64,000 nt of DNA from Alligator mississippiensis (Eukaryota > Chordata > Crocodylia > Alligatoridae): positions 26,722,001 through 26,786,000 of the forward strand of contig NC_081827.1 of assembly GCF_030867095.1 (NCBI RefSeq), in the 5' to 3' direction. The translations under genes and the position numbers were made by a program. This document shows positions 12,181 through 24,295 of this stretch, in pieces. Numbering within the stretch: the stretch's first letter is position 1; every line of letters begins with the position of its first letter. A model generated the notes under the pieces. It was given only the letters and a program-made list of their open reading frames with translations, ran no database searches and was not told where the DNA came from.

Positions 12181-13019
12181 TGCCGTCTCCAGAGATAACA
12201 TCCTTGTCAACAGCAGGATATGGAGATGACAGATAACAGAACTGATTACCCACCAATCAGCCCTATTGTCTCTGCAAATTTGTGTATACATACTCAAGCC
12301 CTTACCTTTCTCTAAAAGTTTAAAGGTTCAAGAAGTTAAATCAATAAAAGATATCAAACAACAAGAATTCAAAAACAGTGATTAAATCAAGGTTTCCTGA
12401 CCAGTGATTTAAATTGATTTGATTTAAATCAAATCCACCCTGTTAGCAACATTCTTTGCTCTAGGCTTCAGAAATGCAACCTTATCCTGCTCATGTTTCT
12501 AAGAAAAATCATTCTCCTTCTCCATCACTTTGATCTGTCCACTCTACTAGCATCTCTCTCCAGTGATGCACACATACCTTTCTCCTGCATCAAGCAATCT
12601 TCATTTACAAGTCTTTACTGGCCTCATCCCAGTCCTATCTGCTATCAAGATGTCAACTCCCATTTCCAAGTTACCCATGAGGCAAGCCTCCAGCCTTCAC
12701 TTATTAAATTTTCAAACAAGCACCTCATGCTTTTTCCAAAGCTGCCCTTTACACTCAGAAGAAACTCTGTATAAAACAGCCACAAAAGCTGTGCCATTGT
12801 TGCCCTTCACAACACTCCTTAGGAACTCTCCAATCTACAATGCCTATAAAATAAACCTGATCACGACTAGGAGACTCATGAGCTGTGCCCACTGTGCCAG
12901 CATCTACCACACCATCCATCCTTCAGGCAAATTCCAGAGACACAGTGAGGTCTCAAAAAGTGGGGACAAATTTCCCTCCTCTGAAACAGAATCTCTTTCA
13001 GGCCACGAAGTTCAAGAAG

Positions 13020-14275
13020 CAAATATGAAAAGGATTTTAAACACATTGGAGGATGCAAGTGCAATTCAGAAGGATCTCAACACATTGGAAAGTTGGGCTA
13101 CAGCTAATAGGATGAAATTCAATGCAGACAAATGAAGGTGCTACACCTTGGGGAGGAATAAATCAAGAACACAAATATAAAATGGGGGGAACTTGGCTGG
13201 CTGGCATCTCTATGGAAAAGGACTTGGGAGGCTTGGTAGACCACAGACTCAATACGAGTCTGCAGTGTGGTACAACCACACAAAAAAGGATATACTGTTT
13301 TGGGCTGCATCAATAGAAGCATTAGGTGCAAGACATAGGAGATGATAATGACTCTGTACTTGGCACTGGTTAGGCATCATCTGGAATACTGTTTGCAGTT
13401 CTGGGCTCCCTATTTTAAAAAGGACATGGAGAAGTTAGAGAGGGTCCAGAGGTGGGCAACAAAGCTGATGAAGGGCTTGGAAGGCAGGTCATATGAAGAG
13501 AGGCTGAAAGAGCTAGGCTTGTGGAAAAGGCGCTTAAGAGGGGAAATGATAGCAAATACTTGAAACACTGCCATTAAAAAAAGGAAAACACTTTTTCTCT
13601 CTTGCTGCAAAGGAGGATGCAGACTAATGGCTTGAAGTTGCAAAGTAAGTGTAGATTGGATATCCAGAAAAAACTTCTGCGAGAAGAATACTGAGGCAGT
13701 GGAATAGACTGGCTACAGAACTTGCAGACTCTCCATTACTGGAGCTGTTCAAGAAGAGGTTGGACAGCCACTGGTCAGGGATGATCTAGGCATAGCTATG
13801 CCTATTTTCTACCATGGGTATTTTCCATGATTTTGGGCTTTGCTGGTTGCTCCTGCCACCTTTTTTCTGCTATAGGTGTCAAGGGTATTTTTAAGCCTCC
13901 CCAGAGGCATTGGGGTTTGGCTACATCCAAGGCTGGGGACTTCAACTGGAGTCTGTCGATTCTCCTGCTAGGAGCAAAGCCAGAGGTTCCAGGGTAGATG
14001 GTCTTGCCCCTCTGCTCAGGGCCAGACCGATTGCCATATTCAGGGTCTGATTGGTATGGACTGTGGGGGTTTTTGCCTTCCTCTGTAGCAAGGGGTATGG
14101 CCTGGACCTCTTGAGAGTATATTAACAACATTTTATAGAAGTAGGACATTGGCTGCTATGATTTGTTTGGAATGGTGTGGATAGGGATGATCCTGCCTCA
14201 GGCAGGGGGTTGGACTAGATGACCTCTGAAGGTCCCTGCCAGCCCTACTTCTCTATGACTTCTCTATTTCTATAG
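13020..14275 (+). mobile_element. CR1/L3-type LINE 3' half
   Basis: Plus-strand remnants of the RT C-terminal region: LESWATANRMKFNADK at about 13085-13135, then [15 protein letters not shown] and [11 protein letters not shown] at 13370-13530. The long 3' untranslated region contains TTTTTGCCTTCCTCTGTAGC, typical of L3-like CR1. The end is GGGTTGGACTAGATGACC, GGTCCCTGCCAGCCC, then CTCTATGACTTCTCTA. The element is 5'-truncated with several frameshifts. Confidence 0.8.
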
Positions 14276-14694
14276 TGAAATTAGTCCTCTTGTCTGTTAC
14301 AGTTTCATTAGGAAGACCTTTACAGGCAAAGATCTTCAGTAAGTCTGTGGCTATCACACCGATTCTAGGAAGGAGGTCAAAGTCCATCACTTGGATGGTA
14401 CAAATGCCCAGTACAATTATTTTCAATGAGCCCCATTACACATAACATGATCCCATCAAAAGGGATTTCTGCCAAAGACAAGGGGATCAGAGGTTTATGT
14501 GGGATGAACTTAGACCAATTAGTTGGCAGTCAAGGCATGACTCAGGAACTGTGGATATTTTATTGATTCTCAGCCAGAAAAGGGCATGGTAAAGATTGCC
14601 GCAATGCCTTCTCCCTCCTAAGGCACCTTGCTATTGGCACATCCTGAGCTAACCTCAAATAGATCCCTCCCAAGTTGCTCAGCACTAGCAAGTG

Positions 14695-14905
14695 TATATC
14701 CATTCTATCTGGCCCATGGGGCCCCTAAAAAAATTTAGAATATTAATATTTATCTGCCCCTGGCTGCCTGTCATGCGGCCCTTGATGGCTTGCCAAAACT
14801 CAGTAAACAGTCCTCCGCCCGAAATAATTGCCCACCCCTGGTATTGACTGAGCACTGAGTCCCATTGGGTAGAGTGGTTTTCTTTATAGAGGAGCCTCTC
14901 TGTTC
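14695..14905 (-). mobile_element. hAT family A, copy 3 fragment with the same nested MITE
   Basis: Reverse orientation. GACTGAGCACTGAGTCCC, ATTGGGTAGAGTGGTTTTC and AGAGGAGCCTCT (14845-14905) are the complement of the segment left of the nested MITE in copy 2. The adjoining 14695-14841 is the complement of the MITE itself (CCGAAATAATTGCCCACCCC), cut off before its far end. The host/MITE junction is the same as in copy 2, so the two share the insertion. Confidence 0.75.
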
Positions 14906-17882
14906 CTACCTATCCTTGGACAACCTAGTATGGATGTGGGGAGATGCTTGTCTCAGCTTGGTCTAACCACATTTCATCTGCATGCATTAAGTTTTCTTCA
15001 TGCACTAGGGAAGGCATTCTTGTGGTGCTGTTCCAGTTCAAGACTCAAACAGTGCAGCAGCTTCTCTAAATATTCTGCTCCTGTCCCACTACGCTGGAGA
15101 ACTCAGTGGGGAATTTGAATGCGATTTAATGGTGGAAACCCCTTCCACAGGATCTGCCCTCAGTTAATATTGGTACTAGTTATTGTGAACCTTCCATCTT
15201 CCTCAACAGCCAACCACCATTCTTGTCCTATTTTGCAAGGCTTGGGCTATGCCATGACAAATGACATTTGTCATCAACAAATGGGAAAATAATCCTCTGG
15301 GTCCACTTCCTGGGACACCCTTTCCCTTTCTGACTCTGTCAGTGTTTGCAGCTACTCTTGAAGCCCCAGCAAGCCATGACTGAATATGATAGTCTTTTTG
15401 TCATGCTGCCCGTGGTCAGATTTCTCTAGCCACCTGACATCAGCTGGAATGACATGCAAGGGTAATAAACCTTGTCCCTAGGTAGACAGACAAGTGGCTT
15501 TATCCCCATCAGGCACTGCTACTTGGCTGTCACAGATATTTGCTCACAACCTGAATACACCGAGGAAGGGACTCTTCAAGGACCACTGCAGTAACCACCC
15601 AGAAGAGGAGAAAGTACTACAACTGCTACCACATTCTCTTCTACATCCAAAGTTACACGCCATTTCCAGGCAGTTTTTCTTCTGAACATGGACCAGCCAC
15701 CCATATTGAAAACTACAACTACATATCAATATGGATTTGGACCCCAAAGCTGTTCAGATTCACAAGGCCACAGAATTCAAATCTTCATGGACATGAAATC
15801 AAGAAAGGCTGTAGGGGGCTCCCAGCTTCTCTTTGTGGAGGGACAACTCTGAGGTCTGCTCTTCCTCTTCCCGAGTTAGCAGGTGGTAACTGAGGCAATT
15901 TCTCTCAGACGTCTTGTAACGGCTCCCTTTTTTTTGGATAACTAGGCAATTCTCAGTCAGGTGGATTGTGCTGTCAAAAGGAATCTGCCAGATTCCTCTA
16001 GACCCATTACAGGGGTATGAGAAAGAAGGCCTGTAAGGAACTGTTCCAGTTCTACCACTTTAGCTACTCCCTGCAAGTCAGATTTCAACTCTTAACCAAG
16101 GTCATTTAGCCCTTTGGGAAGGAAACAGAATTGCAGTGTTTGCAGATATGTCTCCTGCCTGAAACATCAATCAGTTGTTCATTTATCACCAAACAGCTCA
16201 AGATGGTGATGTTCACCAAAGGTTAGTTCATGACAGCCTGCCTATCCAAAGCTCCACAGGCTAATTCTCAACAGACATGAAAGGTAAAATCCCCAAGAAT
16301 TGGGATTCAGACAAACAGACTGCCACCCATTCAAGTGTCTCTATTAAAGCATTTAGGTCACTGTCAAGTGCTATTTTGGCCAGCTCCAGATAACAAATAC
16401 CAGGTGTCACCATCATCCCTTCTCCTGGCACTGGTGGGCTCATACTGGCTGTCAGGGATGGTACCAATCTGGTTCACTGTTCTTTTTGCAGTCATCACTT
16501 CCAGTATGCAGTGTTGCTGGGCCTGGCCACAATGTGGGCCTGTTGTTGATGTCGAGTTGCAGCTTGCATTTCACTCTATTTCTGTGGACCTACACAAGCT
16601 GTAACGCCAATGTCTGCAACTGCTTTTGCTCTCACGTAGCCACCTGTTACTTCAAGGCATTGGTTTGTTGTTGAGCTAAAAACTGAAGAATAGTTTACAT
16701 GCGGTTGACTCCTTTCACACTTGAGGTCAGGGACACTCACTAGTGACTGAATGGGAGCGAGCATATCCTAGGTACAGTGCTAAATCACTCACCTTGAAGA
16801 AACAGCAATAAAAAGCAATCCCATAGTGGTACTAATTGATTGGTGTCTTCATGCTCCCTGCTCATGATTCTGTTCCCCCTTTCTGTCATTCTCTAGGGTT
16901 GGTTTTGAGTCCTCAGCATCACTCTAAACCATAAAAAAGGGAAAGATTCTGGTTTCTGTTAACCTCAGAGTCTTTCCTAGTGTGCAGCCTTCCAGGCTTC
17001 TGTTTGACCCTCAGGCTATCCAGTCTTCCACCTGACTCCCTTCAACTTGCCCTTAGGTCATCTCTTTTAAGTCAGCAGGCAATTGAGCTAGTTGGCCTTC
17101 AGCCTAGCTGTCTTTAGTTTGCACCTTTGACTACCTGGTCTTTAGCCTGACTGGCTTCAAGCTGAATGACTGACTGCCTGTCTCTCTAATCTGCAGCCAT
17201 AGCATGGTTTGTACCACAAGCGGTCACTGGCCAGATACGAGTTAACTCTTTTTCCCCTCACGGACACTGAATGAGGTTTATATATTTGACTACAGTCTCT
17301 AGAAGAACAAGATTTTGGTTTCAATCACCATCTGTAGGAGTCCCAGAACTGTTGTGCCCAGGACAAACATTTCAGGTCTGAAACACCAGCAAAAGAGATC
17401 CTTAGCCAGCTGAAGACAACCCACCTGTCTTGAGATCAGGGTGCTTGTCAGAGATTCAGATTCATTAAAATATGCCTTAGTTCACTTCAGCTTCCATTTT
17501 GGTCAGAATTCCTTTAATTTAAGAGAACGTCAATATCCCAGTCACCTTGTTTAACCACTGCAGCCATCTGTTCCATCCACTCCAGTATAACTGTTCTTGG
17601 ATGTGTTTTTGTTGATGCACTGTCACCTATTCACCAGATATAATTGCTGTGATACTAATTTTACTCAACTTGCAAGTGATCTCAAATTCCCTGCCATCTC
17701 TAAACCCACATGAAAACAGGTGGAATGACTAAATAATAATAAAAAATACACAAAGTCCAACAAGAATCATTGAGCAGAAGACATATTTCATCAAACAAAA
17801 AGTGACAGAAGTAAAATAAGGAGTGCCACAAAACAGGGATCAAGCCCACCTTCAGAGCTGGGAGAGGCAGTCTTGCCTTTCC
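14906..17882. other. unassigned intronic sequence
   Basis: Mixed-composition sequence with many short frames and no domain I recognise. It might include an old retroelement, but no motif can be named. Confidence 0.4.
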
Positions 17883-17953
17883 CTAAACATTGTCCTTTTC
17901 CTGTTTCTTCAGCAGCCATTCTTTTAACTCTTCTCCTGAACATGTGCACAAAT
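17883..17953 (-). CDS. candidate alternative last exon of ATXN7L1
   Basis: On the minus strand a strong acceptor (CTCTTTTCCTTCAG) is followed by a 71-bp open segment ending in TAG. It starts with two bases (AT); joined to the single G left by exon 2 these make an aspartate codon, giving LNKED, then LCTCSGEELKEWLLKKQEK and DNV-stop. This would make a protein of about 85 to 125 residues lacking the ataxin-7 zinc-binding block. Mammalian ATXN7L1 has short isoforms, but I do not recognise this tail. An ATTAAA on the minus strand at about 17512-17517 could serve for polyadenylation. The splice acceptor, phase and composition support it, but no transcript evidence is available and chance remains possible. 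Confidence 0.4.
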
Positions 17954-20900
17954 CTGAAGGAAAAGAGAATTCAGAGAGCTAACCCCTTGTATACTGAGGA
18001 CTAACCTGCGCCCTTCAATCACAATAACGTTGCTTCTCTATAAATGGATCAACTGAAGCTCAGAGGTTAAGAGATAAACAAGTTCAGATGTAAACCAGTG
18101 GCAGAACTGTGTAGAGAACCGCACAGTGCTTTCAGGGTTTTGCGCACATCATCTAGGCAATGCTCTGGCAAAACACCGTTTCTTTCCCCAACACACACAA
18201 TAATGAAAACAAAATAGAACAGCAATACTACTACAAATACAATGGTAAAAGCAAAGGATTCTAAACCCTAGCGAACTGCTGTCAAACATCACAAGGAAAC
18301 AGACAGATATGCTGTGCTTAAAGAGCACGCTATTTAGGACTTTAATACTGAGAGTAAAATGGTGAAGAAAATGACTGAATAATAGCCCAGTAGTTGAGAA
18401 CAGACATTTCAGATTCTGTTGAACAAAAGACCATGAGGACTCAAGAAGCCCTAGTCTGCAACAGCTCCAGCGACTTTCAACATAACCTCAGATAAGCGCT
18501 ACTACGAGAGAGGATAGAATACACCCTTAAATTATCAAAAGCCCCAAAAGCAAGGAGCAAAAGAGCTGGTTTTCCCTTCCCTATATCTGTCTTAGCTTAT
18601 AGTTGTGATGCAAAGCAGCTAGCTTTGTCAGTCAATCAGTCAGTCAGACAGCATTGCGATTATTACCCATTCTTGGAGACTATGACTCGATGCTCTCAGT
18701 TCCATGAGTCTGTCTCTTCCCCCTCGTCCCATAAGAGGTCCTTAGAACACTTCCTGAAGCAACTGCCTTACCTTTTCACTCCCTCACTCCCAATTCCTAT
18801 TTTAGTATAAAGAATAAAAGGAGTACTGCAGGAGATAGACTTGTCAAAAGAGGCTTGTCAATGGACAGAAAACCATAGAAATTCAAGAACTCTATCCTGA
18901 AGAGCATCAGGTAAGAAAACAGAGTAAAAACCAGAGTCTATCTTCAAAAACAAAGAAATATTACAGACAGTTACCTGATGCCACCTAGACTCCCTAAACT
19001 TGTACCAAGGTTATGATTCTTACATGGGATCAGGACAGTATTGGAGCTCTAAATTGCTATCTATCTCATGCCTTACACAAGCTCTCAGTGGAGTAACTTA
19101 CTAAAAAAGTATGGATGTTCATCTTGTCCAAAAAGACCTCTGGTAAGTTAAAAATAAATAAATGTATATTTTTTAAATTGCTAGAAACACTGTACTTGAC
19201 TCTCTCTCAAATGGCAAATCTCAAAGACAACCCAGGTAAAACAAAGAAGTTGTTTTAGCTTAAAGGCAAATTCTTTTCAAGTGTAAAGTGTAAAATAGAA
19301 TTTTTGAAAAGGGTCTTTCCTTCGAGCAACAGTTTCAGGTCATGAATTCAAAAGCTCCAAAAGCCTGTTTTGAATTTTTGAATGCTTATAATCTGACAGT
19401 GTCATCATAGAAATGCCACCCACTCTTCCATCCAGATGCATGAAATAAAGCAGGAAATGCTAGGACCAAGACTTGGCAGGTATGCACCCTACTGTCCACA
19501 CCCCAAAAAGGAGCCTCTGTGTTGCATGGTATGTCAGAGCAGAATCCTTGAAAACACTGCAAAAACTCAAGTGATCAGGTATTTAACAGTAGCATAAGAG
19601 TGATATTGCATCCATAATGGAAGTTTTGTATTCAAAAGTTTGTCTAACGTTATCCCAACTACATAGTTGGTCCAAACCCCGCCCCGCCTCCCAACCCCCC
19701 CCCCCCCCCCAAAATCCCCCCCCTAAGAAATTCAGGCATATATCATCATAATATAGACAATTCAGCCCCATGATCAGTTTCACCAGCAAGAGAAATATTC
19801 ATAATGGGACCAGAAATAATCAAAACTAGATAACACAGATTATTCATAGTCCCACATATCCCTAATATCATACTGAGAAAAAGCAGTTTCTCTTGACACC
19901 TTCTATAACATTGCATTGTACAGCACCTACCACAACCGACTTACCAACTGTGTGGGCACTAATATACACACATTTGTGGGAAATATTATATTTGATACTG
20001 CCATCAAATAAAACTGGTGGCTGTCAGATAGTATCTTCTCCCCATGTAATTTTTATATATATTTTGTCCCTTCCCCTCATGTATTTTTTCCCCTTTTTGC
20101 CCCTTCACAGACAGCTATATTCTGCATTCCCCTTCCCCCTGAAAATGTTTTTTGCCATTTCCCTACCTTTTCCTTTCCTTCTCTTCCTAGAGTAATAAAA
20201 TCTCATCCTATTCATTTCCAACAGAATCGTTGGTTTATTTTCCTGCACGTAACAAATGCTGAAAGTAAAACTGATGCGTCTTCTACAATTTTTATTCTGC
20301 TGCTCCTGTAGCTCTTCACTGAAGATAACTTTAAGATGCAGGAAGGCAGAGGGGAAAAATTCTGAATATTTGTAATCATGCAGCCCATTATTTAATCTTT
20401 CCCTTGGATAACCCTTCCCTGCCTTTCCAGGAGCCAGTCCGCAAGTGAAGCCACATAATCAGATCCCAAAGACTGAGCATGTGGTATATCAATCCAGGTA
20501 ACCCCAAATTTTAACATAACAATACAATTTGGTTTGCTATAATGAAAAACATATGCATAATATGCTAAAATAATGTACCCCATTGAGTCAGAAAGCAGTA
20601 GGGAAAATATAACGTAAGACAAAATGCAAACATCCCAGGCTTCAAGCTGGAATATTAGAACCTGTTGAAGTAAGGATGTACATGTTGATTATGGCATCAA
20701 CATTAATTATTGACCACTGCAGTTCTGAACGAAGGACCACAGAACATAGCTTCTGTATGCAGAGCACCACTTATAGATCTGAGCATGATGGATCAAAGTC
20801 ATCCCCGATGTAATGCTGTTGAAGTCAACACAGAATGTCTTTTAGCCCATGTAGCCAATACTTACCTAAAAATAACTCAGTACATAAACACGCACAGTTT

Positions 20901-23426
20901 GCCAATCTGTATATTTTTCAGTTTTAAGAAGATTTCTGTGCATAAAAAAAAAAAACATGTTCCTATTTTATACAATGTGTACTTGTATAAGAAAAATAAT
21001 AAAAAATAAAGATATTTGGTGTGTTTGCACAATGTATCTGAAATCAATTATGGGTTATGGTGAATAAGGTTATCCTTCAGCATCAACTTCATACTCACGT
21101 AATTATAGCTTACTATGTCATAATGAATAATTTATGCAATGAATTTAGTATACTGTACACAAACTATCCATTAGTAAATCTTCATTTTCTCATATTTGCT
21201 ATTCAATCTCTTACTATGTGTACAAATCCCAAACAGTCCTCCATCTCTGACAGTCACTATTTTAGTTATGATTTGTCAGAAGTGTCACATGATCCTGCTT
21301 CTGCTTCCTGATCACATGAGCAAATATGTTCTTTTGGTAAATCTCCATGCATCCACATTTTTATTTTCTACGAACACTGGTATTTGCATTTGAAATCCTC
21401 TGTCTACAAATGTACATGCTAGTAACCTCACAAATGGTCAGAAAGAATAAACATAGCAGGGACATGAGTAGACATGGATGTCAGCAGTAACACGTCAAAG
21501 AAAAATGAGTTGCGATTTGAACTGAAGACCTTTAGATTCACAACTCTTGGTTGTAGCCAAACAGCACTTTCATACCACAGAAGACAAGTATATCCGACAT
21601 CATATTACGCTCCCAAGTACCATTACAAACATGCATGCAGTACATTCTACATATCTGACTCTTGTTAACAGAAGTACAAAGAATCCTGAAGAACAAGAGC
21701 AGCACAAGCCAATTCAAGATTTACAAAAGGAATAAAGTTATAGTGATGGGTAGGGCATTAAAATTCTATTATCTTAATGAATAAGGCACAAGTATTTCAA
21801 CACATGCTAATGTATTCAAGGTTGAAAATCCTTTCAAAAGATGCCCAAATCAAGTTCCTATCTGGAAGCAGTGAGAAATTTCTAAAGTGTTCTATTTTTA
21901 AATGTAACTGGGGTTGATTAGAGACAATAACGGCATTTTACTGTACTACTGTGAAAATGCTATTAATGTGTTATACCTTTCAGCTACTATTTCGGTAACA
22001 AAGTTTAAGACTTCCACTTCATACCTGGAAATGTGTTTTACTGGATGGTATATATGTAAAAACAAAACAAAACAAAAAAAACCTACCCTAGTCATCCATA
22101 AGACACAACTGCAGATGATGAAAAAGAAAAGATTACAGCTCACAACTATATAGAATTATTCTAAAGAATTAAGCTATTTGCATGTTGCACTGAACAGAGG
22201 ATGCTTATGACTAGAAGTCAAGTTCTTGAACCATGGATTTGCCATTTGAGCTCTTCCAAGACGGGATATAATCTCAACAGAGTAAACTTTTTACAGAAGA
22301 TAAGGTTAAAGAGCAAAAGTCTTCTTTATAAAATCAAGAAAGAGTACGTCAAAGTTTTTTGAGCTATAAGCCCCTTGAATTTTTGCCCAACTTTACAAAC
22401 CTCTATTTAGGTGCCATCAAATATGTTTGGCTAAGGAGTTTATTTTAAAATTACGTTAATAAAAAATGTCACTGAAGTATTTCACACATTCTTGATAGTC
22501 TTTTCATTTAATGACTACCAGATTTTTTTCCATTCAAGAACGATCTTGAAAAGAAACATTTTCTTTACCTTTAAGTCGCCCGCATGTATTGACATTAGCA
22601 TGAATACAGTGACATTGACAACATGGTAAAAGTCTAGTTCACATAATTCCATGATATATATTCTAAAAAACCGTTATTGTAATACTTGAGTATCCAGTAT
22701 AAAAAATGGGATCTCTCTCAACTTACGTATGTTATCATAAAAGTTTTACAACTACGGGCTTGTCCTTTATGAACCAATTTCACAAAAATATTTTGGTGGC
22801 TGTTAGGCTAAAACTTTGTAAAACCTAATTCAAACCAACACAGACCAGCACAGCTTCCTCAATTTGCAGCCACATACAAACATTTCCAAAATGCTGGTTC
22901 ACGAATTTCATCACACAAGCTTCATCTTAGTAAATAACGTCACAAACAAATCTGTCTTTTTCAGTCCTTACTATCCACCATGTAAGGTGCTTTGCTTACA
23001 AACTTATGGTCTCCTGTTAAATATAGCATATTTGCACATGTGAGTAAGCTGGGATTTATCTGTGTTCATACTCATGAAACCAGAAAACGTAATATTTTAA
23101 ATGACAACCTTACGCCTAAATTTTCCTCACAGGATCGATGTGGCCTGTTTTTCAGTACGAAGAATCGCTCAAATTAGCTGCCATCTTGAATCGGCCACAC
23201 AACTCCGCGTAATCACGCTCACCACATGACTGCCTGAAACCGAGCGCAACTCGGTCAAAACGTGAGCCAATTTAAATATTACCACACGCCTATTCTGCAG
23301 CAAGCAAAGCCTGCTCCTTACTGGTGTCTTTCCAGCGGTGGCTGCTAATGAGGTGAAGGTGTAAAATGTGCAGTGCTGCACGCATGTGCCTCTTCCACAC
23401 TGAAATGAGGGAAGGGTTGTGCCAAA
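17954..23426. other. unassigned intronic sequence
   Basis: AT-rich interior of ATXN7L1 intron 2. A C-rich homopolymer lies at about 19694-19728. No further exon with both splice sites and compatible phase was found. Confidence 0.5.
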
Positions 23427-23455
23427 AAAAATAAAAATAAAAAATAAAAATAAAA
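23427..23455. repeat. AAAAAT microsatellite
   Basis: Tandem AAAAAT/AAAATA units just outside the CpG island, inside ATXN7L1 intron 2. Confidence 0.8.
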
Positions 23456-23961
23456 GTGGACAAAACCTAGAAAGAAATCCAACATGGCCACTGCTGTATG
23501 CAGGGCGACTTTCACCTCAAATCACCTCGTGCCCCGTTCACAGCCTGTACGTGCCCTCGTCACGTTTCTACTTCAGAAGCTGGTGCGGAGCGATGGCATC
23601 CTGTTCTTTCTTTTTTTTTTTTTTGCAAAAATATGTTTTTCTATAGATATAAATAAATGTATATGTATACCGCCAACACTGGCAAGTGGCCCCCGCAGTT
23701 CACTGGGCAGCTCAAAGCACACCGAAAACCCGCTACACAGTTCGTACCGTGTGCGCACCCACCCCCACTGCCCTCCGCGGAGGGCCTGCCCCTGAAAAAG
23801 TCCATGCCAGACCCCAGTCCAGCACGAGCTCTGCCGTTTCTTCCCTGGTGTCCTCTTCTGACCTGGTGTGCGGAAGGCGTCCGGCCCAACAACCCCCGGC
23901 TGAGGCTGAGCTGCCAGGGGAGGACTAGCCAGGTGGGGCGAGGCAGGGGCGCTGCACTTAC

Positions 23962-24030
23962 CTTCTTTATTAAGCCTCATCACCTCACGGCTTTTCCCAC
24001 CCTCTTTTCCAGGCTCCTCTACGTCGACAC
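23962..24030 (-). CDS. ATXN7L1: ATXN7L1 exon 2
   Basis: A 69-bp minus-strand exon with textbook boundaries: a pyrimidine tract ending CTCTGCAG at the acceptor and GAAG/GTAAGT at the donor. It starts with two bases that complete the serine codon left by exon 1 and ends with one base of the next codon. It encodes VDVEEPGKEGGKSREVMRLN followed by KE, nearly identical to the GKEGGKSREVMRLNKE segment of vertebrate ATXN7L1 and related to the NREVM segment of ATXN7. In known ATXN7L1 the next residues are D-M-H followed by a zinc-binding C..C..H..H block; that exon was not found between 1 and 23961. Confidence 0.93.
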
Positions 24031-24295
24031 CTGCAGAGGGGAAGCCAAGTGGAGAGTCAAGAGAGGAGGGGACGCGTCTGGGGAGCCCCGCCACAGCACC
24101 AGCACCAGCCCGAGCAGGGCCCCCGCCCCCGTCCGCCAGCAGCATCCCAGTCCCGCCCGGCGCCGCATCCCCGGGTGGGGCGGGGCGGGGCCCCCGGGGG
24201 CAGCGCGGGGCAGGGGCCGCGGCCGCCTGGGCCGGGCGTGCGCTGCGCTGCGCTGCGGCGACCCGGCCGGTGGCCGCGCGCGGCGGTGCCCTTAC
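24031..24295 (-). other. ATXN7L1: ATXN7L1 intron 1
   Basis: A short 265-bp, very GC-rich intron between exons 1 and 2, starting GTAAGG and ending CTGCAG. Its length is not a multiple of three, so the two exons lie in different reading frames. This explains the long open frames that run straight through the CpG island here; they are not separate genes. Confidence 0.88.

Larger units (their letters stand above)
11489..12442 (+). mobile_element. non-autonomous hAT element, family A, copy 2 (with nested MITE)
   Basis: Begins CAGTGGATAAAAATCAATG and ends AAATCAAATCCACCCTG like copy 1 at 6159-6970, with which it aligns throughout. Shared blocks include AATTATATACTA, AGGGGCCCAATCTTAT and CTACCCAATGG. 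Flanks atggcaac (11479-11486) and ttagcaac (12443-12450) share six of eight bases, a weak duplication whose exact edge is uncertain. It contains a hAT MITE at 11818-11981, absent from copy 1, and the same PLE 3' fragment as copy 1. Confidence 0.78.
1..23961 (-). other. ATXN7L1: ATXN7L1 intron 2 (left part of window)
   Basis: Inferred from the GTAAGT donor at 23961 and the absence of the next conserved exon (expected to read D-M-H-L-F-G-H and then a C..C zinc block). The region is AT-rich and filled with repeats. It may leave the window still inside the intron. Large 5' introns are known for this gene in mammals. Confidence 0.7.

Noticed and set aside
18829..18911. Plus-strand exon-like segment between CTGCAG and CATCAG/GTAAGA
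   Set aside because: All three frames contain a stop and it is on the strand opposite ATXN7L1; probably chance splice motifs.
18978..19040. Minus-strand open segment before a GTAACT donor
   Set aside because: Its acceptor is weak (no pyrimidine tract) and its end phase does not fit the candidate exon at 17953.
20392..20510. Coding-looking minus segment (WIDIPHAQSLG..., ADWLLERQG)
   Set aside because: No acceptable acceptor or donor at its edges and no family recognised. It could be a retroelement scrap but cannot be supported.
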